62,246 bases of DNA, from positions 1 through 62,246 of the forward strand of contig JAEUHS010000019.1 in assembly GCA_016794035.1 (NCBI GenBank), in the 5' to 3' direction. Of this stretch, positions 1-8,131 are shown in pieces. The translations under genes were made by a program, and so were the position numbers. The stretch comes from Planctomycetota bacterium. Its GTDB lineage: Bacteria; Planctomycetota; UBA1135; UBA2386. Numbering within the stretch: the first letter of the stretch is position 1; each line of letters opens with the position of its first letter. The notes under the pieces were generated by a model. The model saw nothing but the letters and a program-made list of their open reading frames with translations, did no database searches and was not told where the DNA came from.

Positions 1-113
1 CCTCGCGCGCCCGGCGCCTGGAACTGCCGCTCCGTTGCGGCAGCCCCTCGACGCCCCACCGCTACGCAGTTCGGCGAGTCGCCCGGACTGGTTGCGGCGT
101 CGACGCTACGGGG

Positions 114-1511
114 GTGAAGACCGTACTCGAACCGTTCCGTATCAAGTGCGTCGAGCCGTTCCGCATCACGACCGAAGCGGAGCGTGTGCGGCTGCTCGAC
201 GAGGCGCACCACAACCTGTTCCGGCTGCGCGCCGAGGACGTGATGATCGACCTGCTGACCGACTCCGGCACCGGCGCGATGTCGGCGCAGCAGTGGGCGG
301 CGATGATGACCGGCGACGAGAGCTACGCCGGCAGCAAGTCGTTCTACGAACTGCGGGACGTGGTGCAGGAGCTGACCGGCTACCGGCACGTGTTCCCGGT
401 GCACCAGGGCCGCGCCGCCGAGCGCATCCTGTTCGGCGTCATGGTGATGCCGGGGCAGGCGGTGCCCAACAACGCGCACTTCGACACCACGCGCGCCAAC
501 GTCGAGTACCTGGGCGCCGCCGCGGTCGACTTCGTCGCGCCGCAGGCCGCCGACCTGCGCGACGCGGCGCCGTGGAAGGGCGACCTCGACGTCGGCAAGC
601 TCGCGGCGTGGCTCGAAGCGCAGCCGCAGGGCAGCGTGCCGGTCGGCCTGTTGACGATCACCAACAACCGGGTCGGCGGCCAGCCGGTGTCGATGCAGAA
701 CCTGCGCGAGGTCAGCGCGCTGTATCGCCGCCACGGCATCCCGTTCTTCCTCGACGCGGCGCGCTTCGCCGAGAACGCGTGGTGGATCCACCGCCTCGAC
801 CCCGACTGGCGCGACGTGCCGCTGCCGAAGGTCGCGCGGGCGATGTTCGACCTCGCCGACGGCTGCATGGTCTCCGCCAAGAAGGACGGGTTGGTCAACA
901 TCGGCGGCCTCCTGTGCCTCAACGACGACGCACTGGCGGCGAAGGTGCAGAACCTGCTGATCCTGACCGAGGGCTTCCCGACCTACGGCGGCCTCGCCGG
1001 CCGCGATCTCGCGGCGCTGGCGCAGGGGCTGCGCGAGGTGCTCGACCCCGACTACCTGCACTACCGGGAGGCGAGCGCGCACTACCTCGGCGAACACCTC
1101 GACCGGCTCGGCGTGCCGGTGGTGCGGCCGTTCGGTCTGCACGCGGTCTACGTCGACGCGCGCGCGATGCTGCCGCAGATCGCGCCGCACCAGCTGCCGG
1201 GGCAGGCGCTCGCGTGCGAGCTGTACCGGCAGGGCGGCATCCGCACGGTCGAGATCGGCACGCTGATGTTCGGCCGCACCGACCCGGCGACCCGGCAGCC
1301 CGTCGTCGCCGACCACGACCTCGTGCGCCTGTGCCTGCCGCGGCGCGTCTACACGCAGAGCCACGCCGACTGGGTGGTGGAGTCGTTCGCCGAGGTGCAC
1401 GCGAGGCGCGAGGCGCTGCGCGGACTGGCGATCGTCGAGGAGGCCCCGTTCCTGCGCGCGTTCACGGCGAAGCTGCGGCCGCTGCCGGTGGCGCATGCGG
1501 CGCTGGTGTGA
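114..1511 (+). CDS. tnaA: Tryptophanase (tryptophan indole-lyase)
   Basis: A PLP-dependent beta-eliminating lyase of 465 residues, which would cleave L-tryptophan to indole, pyruvate and ammonia in the cytoplasm. The phosphate-binding QGR lies at 98-100, the cofactor Asp/Arg in DAARFAENA at 212-220, and the Schiff-base lysine in SAKKDG (K257). The close relative tyrosine phenol-lyase carries MERG, whose Arg binds substrate. Here the matching stretch is VEIG, as in tryptophanase, so indole-lyase is favoured, although the segment after the lysine (LVNIGG) is phenol-lyase-like. The length matches the family. The start is GTG, chosen because the conserved N-terminus (EPFRIKxVEP) begins right after it. 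No TnaC-like leader peptide or Rho site was recognised in the 113 bases upstream. The family is secure; the substrate is inferred. Confidence 0.88.
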   Translation: MKTVLEPFRIKCVEPFRITTEAERVRLLDEAHHNLFRLRAEDVMIDLLTDSGTGAMSAQQWAAMMTGDESYAGSKSFYELRDVVQELTGYRHVFPVHQGRAAERILFGVMVMPGQAVPNNAHFDTTRANVEYLGAAAVDFVAPQAADLRDAAPWKGDLDVGKLAAWLEAQPQGSVPVGLLTITNNRVGGQPVSMQNLREVSALYRRHGIPFFLDAARFAENAWWIHRLDPDWRDVPLPKVARAMFDLADGCMVSAKKDGLVNIGGLLCLNDDALAAKVQNLLILTEGFPTYGGLAGRDLAALAQGLREVLDPDYLHYREASAHYLGEHLDRLGVPVVRPFGLHAVYVDARAMLPQIAPHQLPGQALACELYRQGGIRTVEIGTLMFGRTDPATRQPVVADHDLVRLCLPRRVYTQSHADWVVESFAEVHARREALRGLAIVEEAPFLRAFTAKLRPLPVAHAALV

Positions 1512-1518
1512 GTGCGGC

Positions 1519-1524
1519 TACGAT
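1519..1524 (+). promoter_or_regulatory. -10-like hexamer TACGAT before hemerythrin gene
   Basis: TACGAT ends 6 nt before the GTG at 1531, so transcription would begin at or within a base or two of the start codon. No convincing -35 element is visible. Confidence 0.45.
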
Positions 1525-1530
1525 CGCGGT

Positions 1531-2004
1531 GTGAACGCGTCGGACTTCGTCGACCGCATGATGGGGCTGCACGCGCAGCTCGACGATCGCTTCTTCGCCC
1601 ACCAGCAGGCGCTGCTCGACCGCGACTTCGCGCGCGCGGCCGCGGCGTTGGCCGACTACCGCGATCGGCTGTGGCGGCACATCCAGGACGAGGAATCGCA
1701 GGTGCTGCCGCGCTACGCGGCACTCGGCGGCGAGGTGGGCGACGCGCCGGTGCGGTTGTTCCTCGGCGAACACCGGAACCTGCGCACCTTCGTCGACGAC
1801 TTCGACGTCCGCCTGGCGCGGCTGGTGCAGCAGCCGGACGACCGCCCGTTGCTGGAGCTGTTCGACCGCCAGGCGACCTTCAAGAACCTGCTGCTGCACC
1901 ACGACCTGCGGGAGCGCAACGCGCTGTATCCGTTCCTCGCCGAACACCTGCCGGCGGCGGAGCAGGAACGAGTGCTGGCGGCGCTGTCCTGGTCGGGCGG
2001 GTGA
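1531..2004 (+). CDS. Hemerythrin (HHE) domain protein
   Basis: A 157-residue all-helical protein with the spacing of a hemerythrin di-iron site: H14, H50 with E54 (HxxxE), H81, and H124 with E128 in a second HxxxE. Such domains bind O2 or sense oxygen and NO, or store iron; the exact role cannot be read here. An upstream in-frame start at 1495 would overlap tnaA and add a 12-residue Cys/Arg-rich stretch foreign to the fold. GTG at 1531 is preferred because the hemerythrin helix starts there and a TACGAT hexamer lies 6 nt upstream. It stands 19 bases after tnaA with its own likely promoter. Confidence 0.8.
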   Translation: MNASDFVDRMMGLHAQLDDRFFAHQQALLDRDFARAAAALADYRDRLWRHIQDEESQVLPRYAALGGEVGDAPVRLFLGEHRNLRTFVDDFDVRLARLVQQPDDRPLLELFDRQATFKNLLLHHDLRERNALYPFLAEHLPAAEQERVLAALSWSGG

Positions 2005-2026
2005 CGAAGCGGTAGACGTTGCGATC

Positions 2027-3052
2027 ATGCTGCGTCCGCTGCCCGTCGTCGCGCTCGCTCTGGTGGCCCCGCTGGCGGCGCAGGCGAAGCTGCCGTCGGC
2101 CACGTCGCACGGCCTCCCGCTGCCCGCAGCTGCGGCGCCACTGGCGTACACGGTCCAGCCGCCGCCCGGCTTCGCGGTCGAACGGGTGTGGCCGTTGCTC
2201 GTCGTGCTCGGCGAGGCATCGCCCGCCGCCGTGGCGGCGATCGCCGAGGCCGGCTTCGTGGTCGTGCAGGCCGCGGCCGATCGCGACCCGCGCGACCTCG
2301 GCGCGCTGCTGGCCCGGTTGCGCCAGGACGTCCGCGTCGACCAGGTCGGCATGCACCTGGCTGGCGGCGGCGATGGCGCGGCGGCGGCGCTGCGCCTGGC
2401 GGCCGCACACGGGCACGAGCTGCAGACCCTCAGCCTGTGGAACCTCGGTGCGGTGCCCGCCGACCTGCCGTTGGCGCACCTGCGCGGCCGCCGTGTGCGC
2501 TTGCTCGCCGGCGCCCACGAGCTGCTCGGGCCGCTGCGGCGCGCGGGCGTCGACGTGCGCGCCGGCGTGGCGCTGCCGGAGCCGGCGGCGCTGGCGACCC
2601 ACCTCGTCGCGCTGCACGCCGAGCGCACGCTGCACGGCGCCGAGGGCGAGGTCGCGCGCACGCTCGACGACTTCCACGATGCGGCCGCCAAGGGCGATGA
2701 GGCGCGCTACTTCGCGATCCTGCCCGACGACGCCGTGTTCCTCGGCACCGACGCGAGCGAGCGCTGGACCGGCGCCGAGTTCCGCGCGTTCGCGCTGCCG
2801 TACTTCGAGCGCGGGCCCGCGTGGACCTACGTGCCGCTGCGGCGCTTCGTCACCCTCGCCGACGGCGGCGAGCTGGCGTGGTTCGACGAGGTGCTCGACA
2901 ACGAGGCCTACGGCGGCTGCCGCGGCAGCGGCGTGCTGCAACGGCGCGGCGAGCGCTGGGTGCTGCGGCAGTACAACCTGACGATCCCGGTGCCGAACGA
3001 GCTGGCGCGCGAGTTCGTCGCGCGCATCCGCGCGGCGGCGGACGGCCGCTGA
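2027..3052 (+). CDS. Secreted protein: hydrolase-like N-domain plus SnoaL-like domain
   Basis: A 341-residue protein with a signal peptide (positively charged start, Leu/Val/Ala core, cleavage near AQA). Residues about 45-200 show alternating strands and helices with a GGGDGA turn where an alpha/beta-hydrolase would have GxSxG, so this half looks like a catalytically dead hydrolase fold. The last ~130 residues (starting near GEVARTLDDFHDAAAKGDE) fit the SnoaL/NTF2-like cone family, including the GxExxRAF segment and a terminal RWVLRQYNLT strand. Function is unknown; a periplasmic binding or scaffold role is possible. It starts at ATG 23 bases after the hemerythrin gene; the sequence TAGACG upstream is a poor -10. 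Confidence 0.65.
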   Translation: MLRPLPVVALALVAPLAAQAKLPSATSHGLPLPAAAAPLAYTVQPPPGFAVERVWPLLVVLGEASPAAVAAIAEAGFVVVQAAADRDPRDLGALLARLRQDVRVDQVGMHLAGGGDGAAAALRLAAAHGHELQTLSLWNLGAVPADLPLAHLRGRRVRLLAGAHELLGPLRRAGVDVRAGVALPEPAALATHLVALHAERTLHGAEGEVARTLDDFHDAAAKGDEARYFAILPDDAVFLGTDASERWTGAEFRAFALPYFERGPAWTYVPLRRFVTLADGGELAWFDEVLDNEAYGGCRGSGVLQRRGERWVLRQYNLTIPVPNELAREFVARIRAAADGR

Positions 3053-3058
3053 CGTCCG

Positions 3059-4636
3059 CTACGAACTGCACGACAACGCCGAGCAGCCCGGCTTGTCGCG
3101 CGCCCAGTCGGGCCGCTTCTGCGCCAGGTCGTCGTGCTGCGGCTGGTCGTCGAACGGGCGCTCCAGCACCTCGAGCAGGCGCTGCACCTTGCCGAGGTCG
3201 CCGCCGTGTGCGGCGTCGATCGCCTCCTGCGCGAGCCAGTTGCGCAGCACGAACTTCGGGTTGGCCGCGTCCATCGCGCGGGCGAGTTCGGCGGGGCCGC
3301 GAGCTTCCTGCCGCGCGCGCTGCCACCAGCGCCGCAGCCAGGCGATGCCGGCCGCGACGTGGGCCTCGGGCACGGCGCGATAGAACGCCGCCCTGACCGC
3401 CGCGGGCAGGGTCGCGGGCGGCGCGTCGAGCACGACCACGCGCGACAGCGCGCGGAAGAACAGCGTCATGTCGGTCTCCTGCGCCGCCAGCCAGTCGAGG
3501 CACTGCTGCAGCAGGGCGCCGTCGCCGCGCGCGGCGTCGAACGTCAGCCCGAGCTTGGCCGCGAAGCGCTGCGTCGCCGCCTCGGCATACGTGGCGCGAT
3601 ACTGCTCGACGGCGGCGTGCACCGGCGCCTCGTCGCCGTCGAACAGCGGCAGCAGCGCCTCGCCGAGGCGTTCGACGTTCCACCGGCCGATGCCCGGCTG
3701 GTTGCCGAACGCGTAGCGGCGCATCTGCGCATCGGTCGTGTTCGGCGTCCAGCCGAGGTCGAAGTCGTCGATCCAGCCGTAGGGCCCGTAGTCGATGGTC
3801 AGGCCGAGCATCGACAGGTTGTCGGTGTTCATCACGCCGTGCACGAAGCCGATCGCCTGCCAGTGCGCGATCAGCCGCGCGGTGCGCCGCGCGACCTCCT
3901 GCAGCAGCGCCGCATAGCCGGTTTTGCCCGGCGGGCCCAGGTCGGCGAAGAACTGCGTCAGCGTGAAGTCGGTGAGCTGCCGCAGCAGCGCCACGTCGCC
4001 GCGCGAGGCCGGCAGTTCGAAGTTGCCGAACCGCAGGAAGCTCGCGGCCACGCGGCAGACGACCGCGCCCGGCTCGGCCTGCGGGTTGCCGTCGTAGAAC
4101 ATGTCGCGCACCACCGCGTCGCCGGTCGCGCACAGCGACAGCGCGCGCGTCGTCGGCACGCCGAGCCAGTGCATCGCCTCGCTGCACAGGAACTCGCGGA
4201 TCGACGACCGCAGCACCGCGCGGCCGTCGCCGGCGCGCGAATACGCGGTCGGGCCGGCGCCTTTGAGCTGCAGCTCGACCAGCGTGCCGTCGGGGCGCCG
4301 CAGTTCGCCGAGCACGATCGCGCGGCCGTCACCGAGCTGGCCGGCCCAGTGGCCGAACTGGTGGCCGCCGTAGTTGGCGGCGTACGGGTCCATGCCCGGC
4401 CACAGGCGGTTGCCGGCGAGCACCTCGGCGGTCGCCGGGTCCGCGAACAGGGCTGCGTCGAGCCCGAGCTCGCGTGCGAGCGGGCGCGAGAACGCCAGCA
4501 GGCGCGGCGCCGCGACCGGAGTCGGCTGCACGCGCGACCACAGCGCGCCGTGCACCTGGCGCGACGCGGTGTCGGTGCGGGGGTCGCCGGGCAGCGCGTC
4601 GAGGCAGCGATGGTCGAAGCGGGGCAGGGATGGCAC
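3059..4636 (-). CDS. selO: Protein adenylyltransferase SelO (YdiU/UPF0061)
   Basis: A 525-residue pseudokinase-fold AMPylase. Family hallmarks are present: LWPGMDPYAANYGGHQFGHWAGQLGDGRA near the N-terminus, LQLKGAGPTAYSR.GDGRAVLRSS (nucleotide loop), GFVHGVMNTDN, and IDDFDLGW in the catalytic region. SelO transfers AMP to Ser/Thr/Tyr and is linked to redox and glutaredoxin regulation in other organisms. The C-terminus ends KPGCSALSCSS, so the position that is selenocysteine in animal homologues is Cys here, without a TGA. It starts at GTG, with AAGAAGG a few bases upstream as ribosome-binding site. The gene is divergent from the DNA glycosylase at 4678 and convergent with the gene ending at 3052. 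Confidence 0.92.
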   Translation of the reverse strand: MPSLPRFDHRCLDALPGDPRTDTASRQVHGALWSRVQPTPVAAPRLLAFSRPLARELGLDAALFADPATAEVLAGNRLWPGMDPYAANYGGHQFGHWAGQLGDGRAIVLGELRRPDGTLVELQLKGAGPTAYSRAGDGRAVLRSSIREFLCSEAMHWLGVPTTRALSLCATGDAVVRDMFYDGNPQAEPGAVVCRVAASFLRFGNFELPASRGDVALLRQLTDFTLTQFFADLGPPGKTGYAALLQEVARRTARLIAHWQAIGFVHGVMNTDNLSMLGLTIDYGPYGWIDDFDLGWTPNTTDAQMRRYAFGNQPGIGRWNVERLGEALLPLFDGDEAPVHAAVEQYRATYAEAATQRFAAKLGLTFDAARGDGALLQQCLDWLAAQETDMTLFFRALSRVVVLDAPPATLPAAVRAAFYRAVPEAHVAAGIAWLRRWWQRARQEARGPAELARAMDAANPKFVLRNWLAQEAIDAAHGGDLGKVQRLLEVLERPFDDQPQHDDLAQKRPDWARDKPGCSALSCSS

Positions 4637-4664
4637 CAGACCTTCTTACCATGGCGTGTGCCCG

Positions 4665-4670
4665 TAGAGT
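4665..4670 (+). promoter_or_regulatory. -10-like hexamer TAGAGT before DNA glycosylase gene
   Basis: TAGAGT ends 7 nt before GTG 4678. Together with the nearby divergent selO start, this favours the downstream GTG over the in-frame ATG at 4651 and suggests a leaderless message. Confidence 0.45.
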
Positions 4671-4677
4671 GCTCCGC

Positions 4678-5208
4678 GTGGCCGTGCGCACCAGTTTCCG
4701 TCCGATCGCGCGGCGCGACGCGCGCGTGCTGATCGTCGGCAGCATGCCGGGCGAACGTTCGCTCGCGGCCGGACAGTACTATGCGCATCCGGCGAACGCG
4801 TTCTGGCCGATCGTCGCCGCCTACTGCGGCGTCGCGCCGGACGCCAGCTACGTGCAGCGCGCACGGGCCGTGCGCGCGCACGGCATCGCGCTGTGGGACG
4901 TGCTGCACAGCTGCGAACGCGCGGGCAGCCTCGACGCCGCGATCGTGCGCCGTAGCAGCCAGCCGAACGACTTCGTGACGTTCCTGCGCCAGCACCCGCG
5001 CATCACGGCCGTGCTGTGCAACGGAGCCACCGCGCACGACCTGTTCGTGCGGCGCGTCGTGCCACAGCTGGCCGATCGCACGCTGCGCATCGAACGCCTG
5101 CCGTCGACGAGTCCGGCGCACGCCAGCCTGCGCCCGGACGCGAAACGACGCCGCTGGCACGCCGCGCTCGCCGAGGTCGTGCCGCGAGACGTCAGCGCCG
5201 CTCGATGA
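4678..5208 (+). CDS. DNA-deoxyinosine / mismatch uracil-DNA glycosylase family protein
   Basis: A 176-residue member of the UDG superfamily. The segment VLIVGSMPGERSLAAGQYYAHPANAFWPIV is typical of the hypoxanthine/mismatch glycosylases (TIGR04274-like), with the GSMPG loop holding the catalytic region and NxFW stacking on the base. A second active-site loop is seen as LPSTSPAH near the C-terminus. It would excise deaminated bases (hypoxanthine, uracil) from DNA, starting base-excision repair. The start is placed at GTG 4678 because TAGAGT lies 7 nt upstream; an ATG at 4651 in the same frame would add nine residues. It ends convergently with the nitroreductase gene, overlapping it by 17 bases. 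Confidence 0.82.
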   Translation: MAVRTSFRPIARRDARVLIVGSMPGERSLAAGQYYAHPANAFWPIVAAYCGVAPDASYVQRARAVRAHGIALWDVLHSCERAGSLDAAIVRRSSQPNDFVTFLRQHPRITAVLCNGATAHDLFVRRVVPQLADRTLRIERLPSTSPAHASLRPDAKRRRWHAALAEVVPRDVSAAR

Positions 5209-5800
5209 CCTCGTCGAGCGCGAAGCGCACCTTGGGCGCGCGGCCGTACCTGTCGTCGGCGGCGCGGTAGCCGACGGCGCAGGCGCACAGCGTCGCGTAG
5301 CGCGAGCCGTGCAGCGACAGCGCGCGCTCGTAGCCGTTGGCGTCGATGCCTTCCAACGGGCAGGTGTCGATGCCGAGCAGCGCCGCGCCGGTCATGAACT
5401 GGCCGAGCGCGAGGTAGGCCTGGCGCGCGCTCCAGCCGAACAGGTCCTTCGCCGCCCAGCCCTTGACCAGGAAGTCGTCGAAGACCTTGCCGTAGCCGGC
5501 CATCGCCGCGACCGGGGTGCCGCGCACCGCGCTGGCGCGCTGCAGATGGCGGTCGACGTCGTGTGCGGTCGTCGTGCGCAGCGCCGTGCACACCACGTAC
5601 TTGCTGGCGTCGGTGACCTGCGACTGGTTCCAGGACTGCTGGCGCAGTTCGGCGCGCAGGTTGGGATCGTCGACGACCACGAACTTCCGCGGCTGCAGCC
5701 CGAACGACGACGGCGCCAGCACCGGCGACTGTGCGAGGGCCTGCCAATCGGCGTCCGGGATGGTGCGCGTCGGATCGATGCGCTTGTGGCACAACGCCAC
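5192..5800 (-). CDS. NAD(P)H nitroreductase family protein, probably frameshifted at the N-terminus
   Basis: A 202-residue FMN-dependent nitroreductase/oxidoreductase: LAPSSFGLQPRKFVVVDD, the mid-domain YLALGQFMTGAALLGIDTCPLEG and the final ACAVGYRAADDRYGRAPKVRF are typical. The expected FMN-phosphate segment (WR-x-AT-K) is split. WRCAT is encoded in the adjacent frame and KRIDPT continues in this one, so one base appears missing near 5786-5800. The other-frame N-terminus runs back through LLQW to a CTG that overlaps the htpG stop as CTGA. As written, the only in-frame start is GTG 5800, which would yield a protein without its FMN-binding arginine. This may be a sequencing error, a real mutation or a recoded start. 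Confidence 0.75.
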   Translation of the reverse strand: MALCHKRIDPTRTIPDADWQALAQSPVLAPSSFGLQPRKFVVVDDPNLRAELRQQSWNQSQVTDASKYVVCTALRTTTAHDVDRHLQRASAVRGTPVAAMAGYGKVFDDFLVKGWAAKDLFGWSARQAYLALGQFMTGAALLGIDTCPLEGIDANGYERALSLHGSRYATLCACAVGYRAADDRYGRAPKVRFALDEVIERR

Positions 5801-5840
5801 TGCAGCAGCCGTTCGGGCGAGATGGTCGGCTGCTGGTGGT

Positions 5841-7736
5841 TCAGGTTCCGGCCATCAGCGCGGCGACGCGGCGGCTGAACGCCGCCGGATCGGCCGGCAG
5901 CGAGCCTTCGGCCAGCAGCGCCTGGTCGTAGAGCAGCGCCGACCAGTCGGCGAACTGCGCCTCGTCGGCGATCGCCTGCAGCTTCTTGACCACCGCGTGG
6001 TCGGCGTTCAGCTCGAGGATGCGCTTCTGCAGCGGCACGTCGTGGCCGGCCTCGCGCAGCACGCGTTCCTGCCGCGCGCTCATGCCGGCCTCGTCGCTGA
6101 CCAGGCACGCCGGCGAATCGGTCAGGCGGTCGGTGACGCGCACCGTCTTGACCCGGGCCTCCAGCGCCTTCTGCACGCGCTCGAGCATCGGCGCGAGTTC
6201 TTTCTGCTGCGCCTCCTTCTTCTGCTTCTGCGCGTCGGTCTCCGGCAGGTCGAGCGCGCCCTTGGCGGCCGACACCAGCGGCTTGTCGGCGTACTCGCGC
6301 AGCGCGTCGACGATCCACTCGTCGATCGAGTCGGTCATCAGCATCACCTCGTAGCCGCGCTGCTTCAGCGCCTCGATGTGCGGGCTCGCCTTCGCGGTCG
6401 GGAGGCTGTCGGCGGCGACGTAGTAGATCGACTTCTGGTCCGCGGGCATGCGGGAGACGTAGTCGGCGAGCCCGTGCCAGCCGTCGTCGTGCGAGCTGCG
6501 GAAGCGCAGCAGCTTCGCGAGACGGTCGCGCGCGTCGAGGTCGTGGTAGACACCCTCCTTCAGCATGCGGCCGAACTCGGCCCAGAACTGCTCGTAGCGG
6601 CGCACCTTCGTCTGTTCGCCGTCGACCTCGCGCTCGGTCTCGCCCTCGGCGGCCAGTTCCTCGAGCAGCGACAGCGTCTTGCCGACGACCTGCTTCCTGA
6701 TGAAGCGCGTGGTGGCGTCCTTCTGCAGGATCTCGCGCGAGACGTTCAGCGGCAGGTCCTCGCTGTCGACGACCCCGCGCACGAAGCGCAGCCACTCTGG
6801 CACGATCTCCTGCGCGTCGTCCATGATGAACACGCGCTTGACGAACAGGCGCACGCCGCCCTTGCGGCGGTCGACCAGGTCGAACGGCGCCTTGGTCGGC
6901 AGGAACAAGAGCCCGGTCAGCTCGTGCGCGCCTTCGACCTTGAAGTGCGTCCACGCCAGCGGCTCCTGCCAGTCGTGCGACAGCGACTTGTAGAACTCGC
7001 GGTACTGCGCGTCGTCTACCTCGCTCTTCGGCCGCGTCCACAGCGCGCGCGCCTGGTTCAACGTCTGCCACTCGACCTTCTTGTCGTCGCCGGCGCCGCG
7101 CTCGACCTCCATGCGGATCGGCCAGCGCACGTAGTCGCTGTACTTGTGCACGACCTCGCGCACCGGCCACTCCTGCGCGTACTCCTTGGCGTCGTCCTTC
7201 AGGTGCAGGATCACGTCGGTGCCGCGCGTCCTGCGGTCGCCGGAACGGATCTCGAACTCGCCCTTCGCCTGGCTCTCCCAGACCCAGGTCTCGTCGCTGC
7301 CCGCCTTGCGTGAGACGACCGTGACCGAGTCGGCGACCAGGAACGACGAGTAGAAGCCGACGCCGAACTGACCGATCAGCGCGATGTCCTTCTTCTGCTC
7401 GGCGGTCAGCGCCTGCATCAGCTTCTTGGAACCGCTGCGGGCGATCGTGCCGAGGTGGCCGATCAGCTCGTCGCGCGTCATGCCGATGCCGTTGTCGCGG
7501 ATCGTCAGCGTGTTCGCCTTCGCGTCGCGCACCAGTTCGATGCGCAGCTCCTTGTCGTCGCCGAGCAGCGCGTGCTCCGTCAGCGCGCGGAAGTTGAGCT
7601 GGTCGATCGCGTCGGCGGCGTTGCTGATCAGCTCGCGCAGGAACACCTCGCGGTGCGAGTAGAGCGAGTTGACGACGAGCGAGAGGACCTCGTTGACTTC
7701 GGCCTGGAAAACGTGCTTCTCGACGGTCGCGGACAT
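5841..7736 (-). CDS. htpG: Molecular chaperone HtpG (Hsp90)
   Basis: A 631-residue Hsp90 (E. coli HtpG is 624). The N-terminal GHKL ATPase shows LRELISNAADAID (catalytic Glu, ATP-binding Asn), DNGIGM and GQFGVGFYSSF; the middle domain has LRFVRGVVDSEDLPLNVSRE and the C-terminal dimerisation domain follows. It is a cytoplasmic ATP-driven chaperone. The start is ATG, immediately before the conserved KHVFQAEVNEVL. No CIRCE inverted repeat or obvious heat-shock promoter was found upstream. The downstream nitroreductase is nearly overlapping and probably co-transcribed. Confidence 0.95.
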   Translation of the reverse strand: MSATVEKHVFQAEVNEVLSLVVNSLYSHREVFLRELISNAADAIDQLNFRALTEHALLGDDKELRIELVRDAKANTLTIRDNGIGMTRDELIGHLGTIARSGSKKLMQALTAEQKKDIALIGQFGVGFYSSFLVADSVTVVSRKAGSDETWVWESQAKGEFEIRSGDRRTRGTDVILHLKDDAKEYAQEWPVREVVHKYSDYVRWPIRMEVERGAGDDKKVEWQTLNQARALWTRPKSEVDDAQYREFYKSLSHDWQEPLAWTHFKVEGAHELTGLLFLPTKAPFDLVDRRKGGVRLFVKRVFIMDDAQEIVPEWLRFVRGVVDSEDLPLNVSREILQKDATTRFIRKQVVGKTLSLLEELAAEGETEREVDGEQTKVRRYEQFWAEFGRMLKEGVYHDLDARDRLAKLLRFRSSHDDGWHGLADYVSRMPADQKSIYYVAADSLPTAKASPHIEALKQRGYEVMLMTDSIDEWIVDALREYADKPLVSAAKGALDLPETDAQKQKKEAQQKELAPMLERVQKALEARVKTVRVTDRLTDSPACLVSDEAGMSARQERVLREAGHDVPLQKRILELNADHAVVKKLQAIADEAQFADWSALLYDQALLAEGSLPADPAAFSRRVAALMAGT

Positions 7737-8131
7737 GGTTGTTCGGCTTGGATCGGGTGGGATTCCGGGGCGGCCAGGATTGCGACGGGACCGGCGCGGC
7801 GCAAGGGGCGCGTTGGACCCACCCGGGGCCGCTCCAGTCTGCAGCCCGATCCGCGGTCGCGTGACCGGCGTCCGGCCACGCTGCCGAGTGCCGCGGGGGT
7901 CGCGCCCCGGGGCGCCGCGGCCGGTCCCGCGGGGGCCTGTTCCGGCGCGGCGTGCGCACGACCGGCAGCCGCTGTCGGCCGAGACTTGGCGCGAAGAAGT
8001 CGCCGCGGCACACCGTGCGGTCTGCCACCGGGGCGGCTGCAGCGACGGCGCCCGGCGCGCGCGGCGGCTGCCGGAAGCTGGCAGCGCGAGGCCCGTGACC
8101 GACGCCGCGGCACGGACGCGCCGGCGGCCGG
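7737..8131. other. Non-coding interval between htpG and the Rieske fusion gene
   Basis: About 395 bases, extremely GC-rich. No open frame here has recognisable protein character and no RNA gene was seen. The htpG promoter should lie in the left part, but I cannot pick it out. Confidence 0.5.

Noticed and set aside
35..1534. Long open frame overlapping tnaA in another frame
   Set aside because: Arg/Ala/Pro-rich shadow caused by high GC; the PLP-lyase frame has all conserved residues.
4625..4636. selO as a selenocysteine protein
   Set aside because: Its C-terminal redox residue is encoded as Cys and there is no TGA before the true stop.
3134..4732. 532-codon open frame opposite selO
   Set aside because: Repetitive Arg/Val/Gln composition without protein character; selO on the other strand is unmistakable.
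7737..7800. CIRCE or sigma-32-type control element before htpG
   Set aside because: No TTAGCACTC-type inverted repeat or recognisable heat-shock promoter was found.
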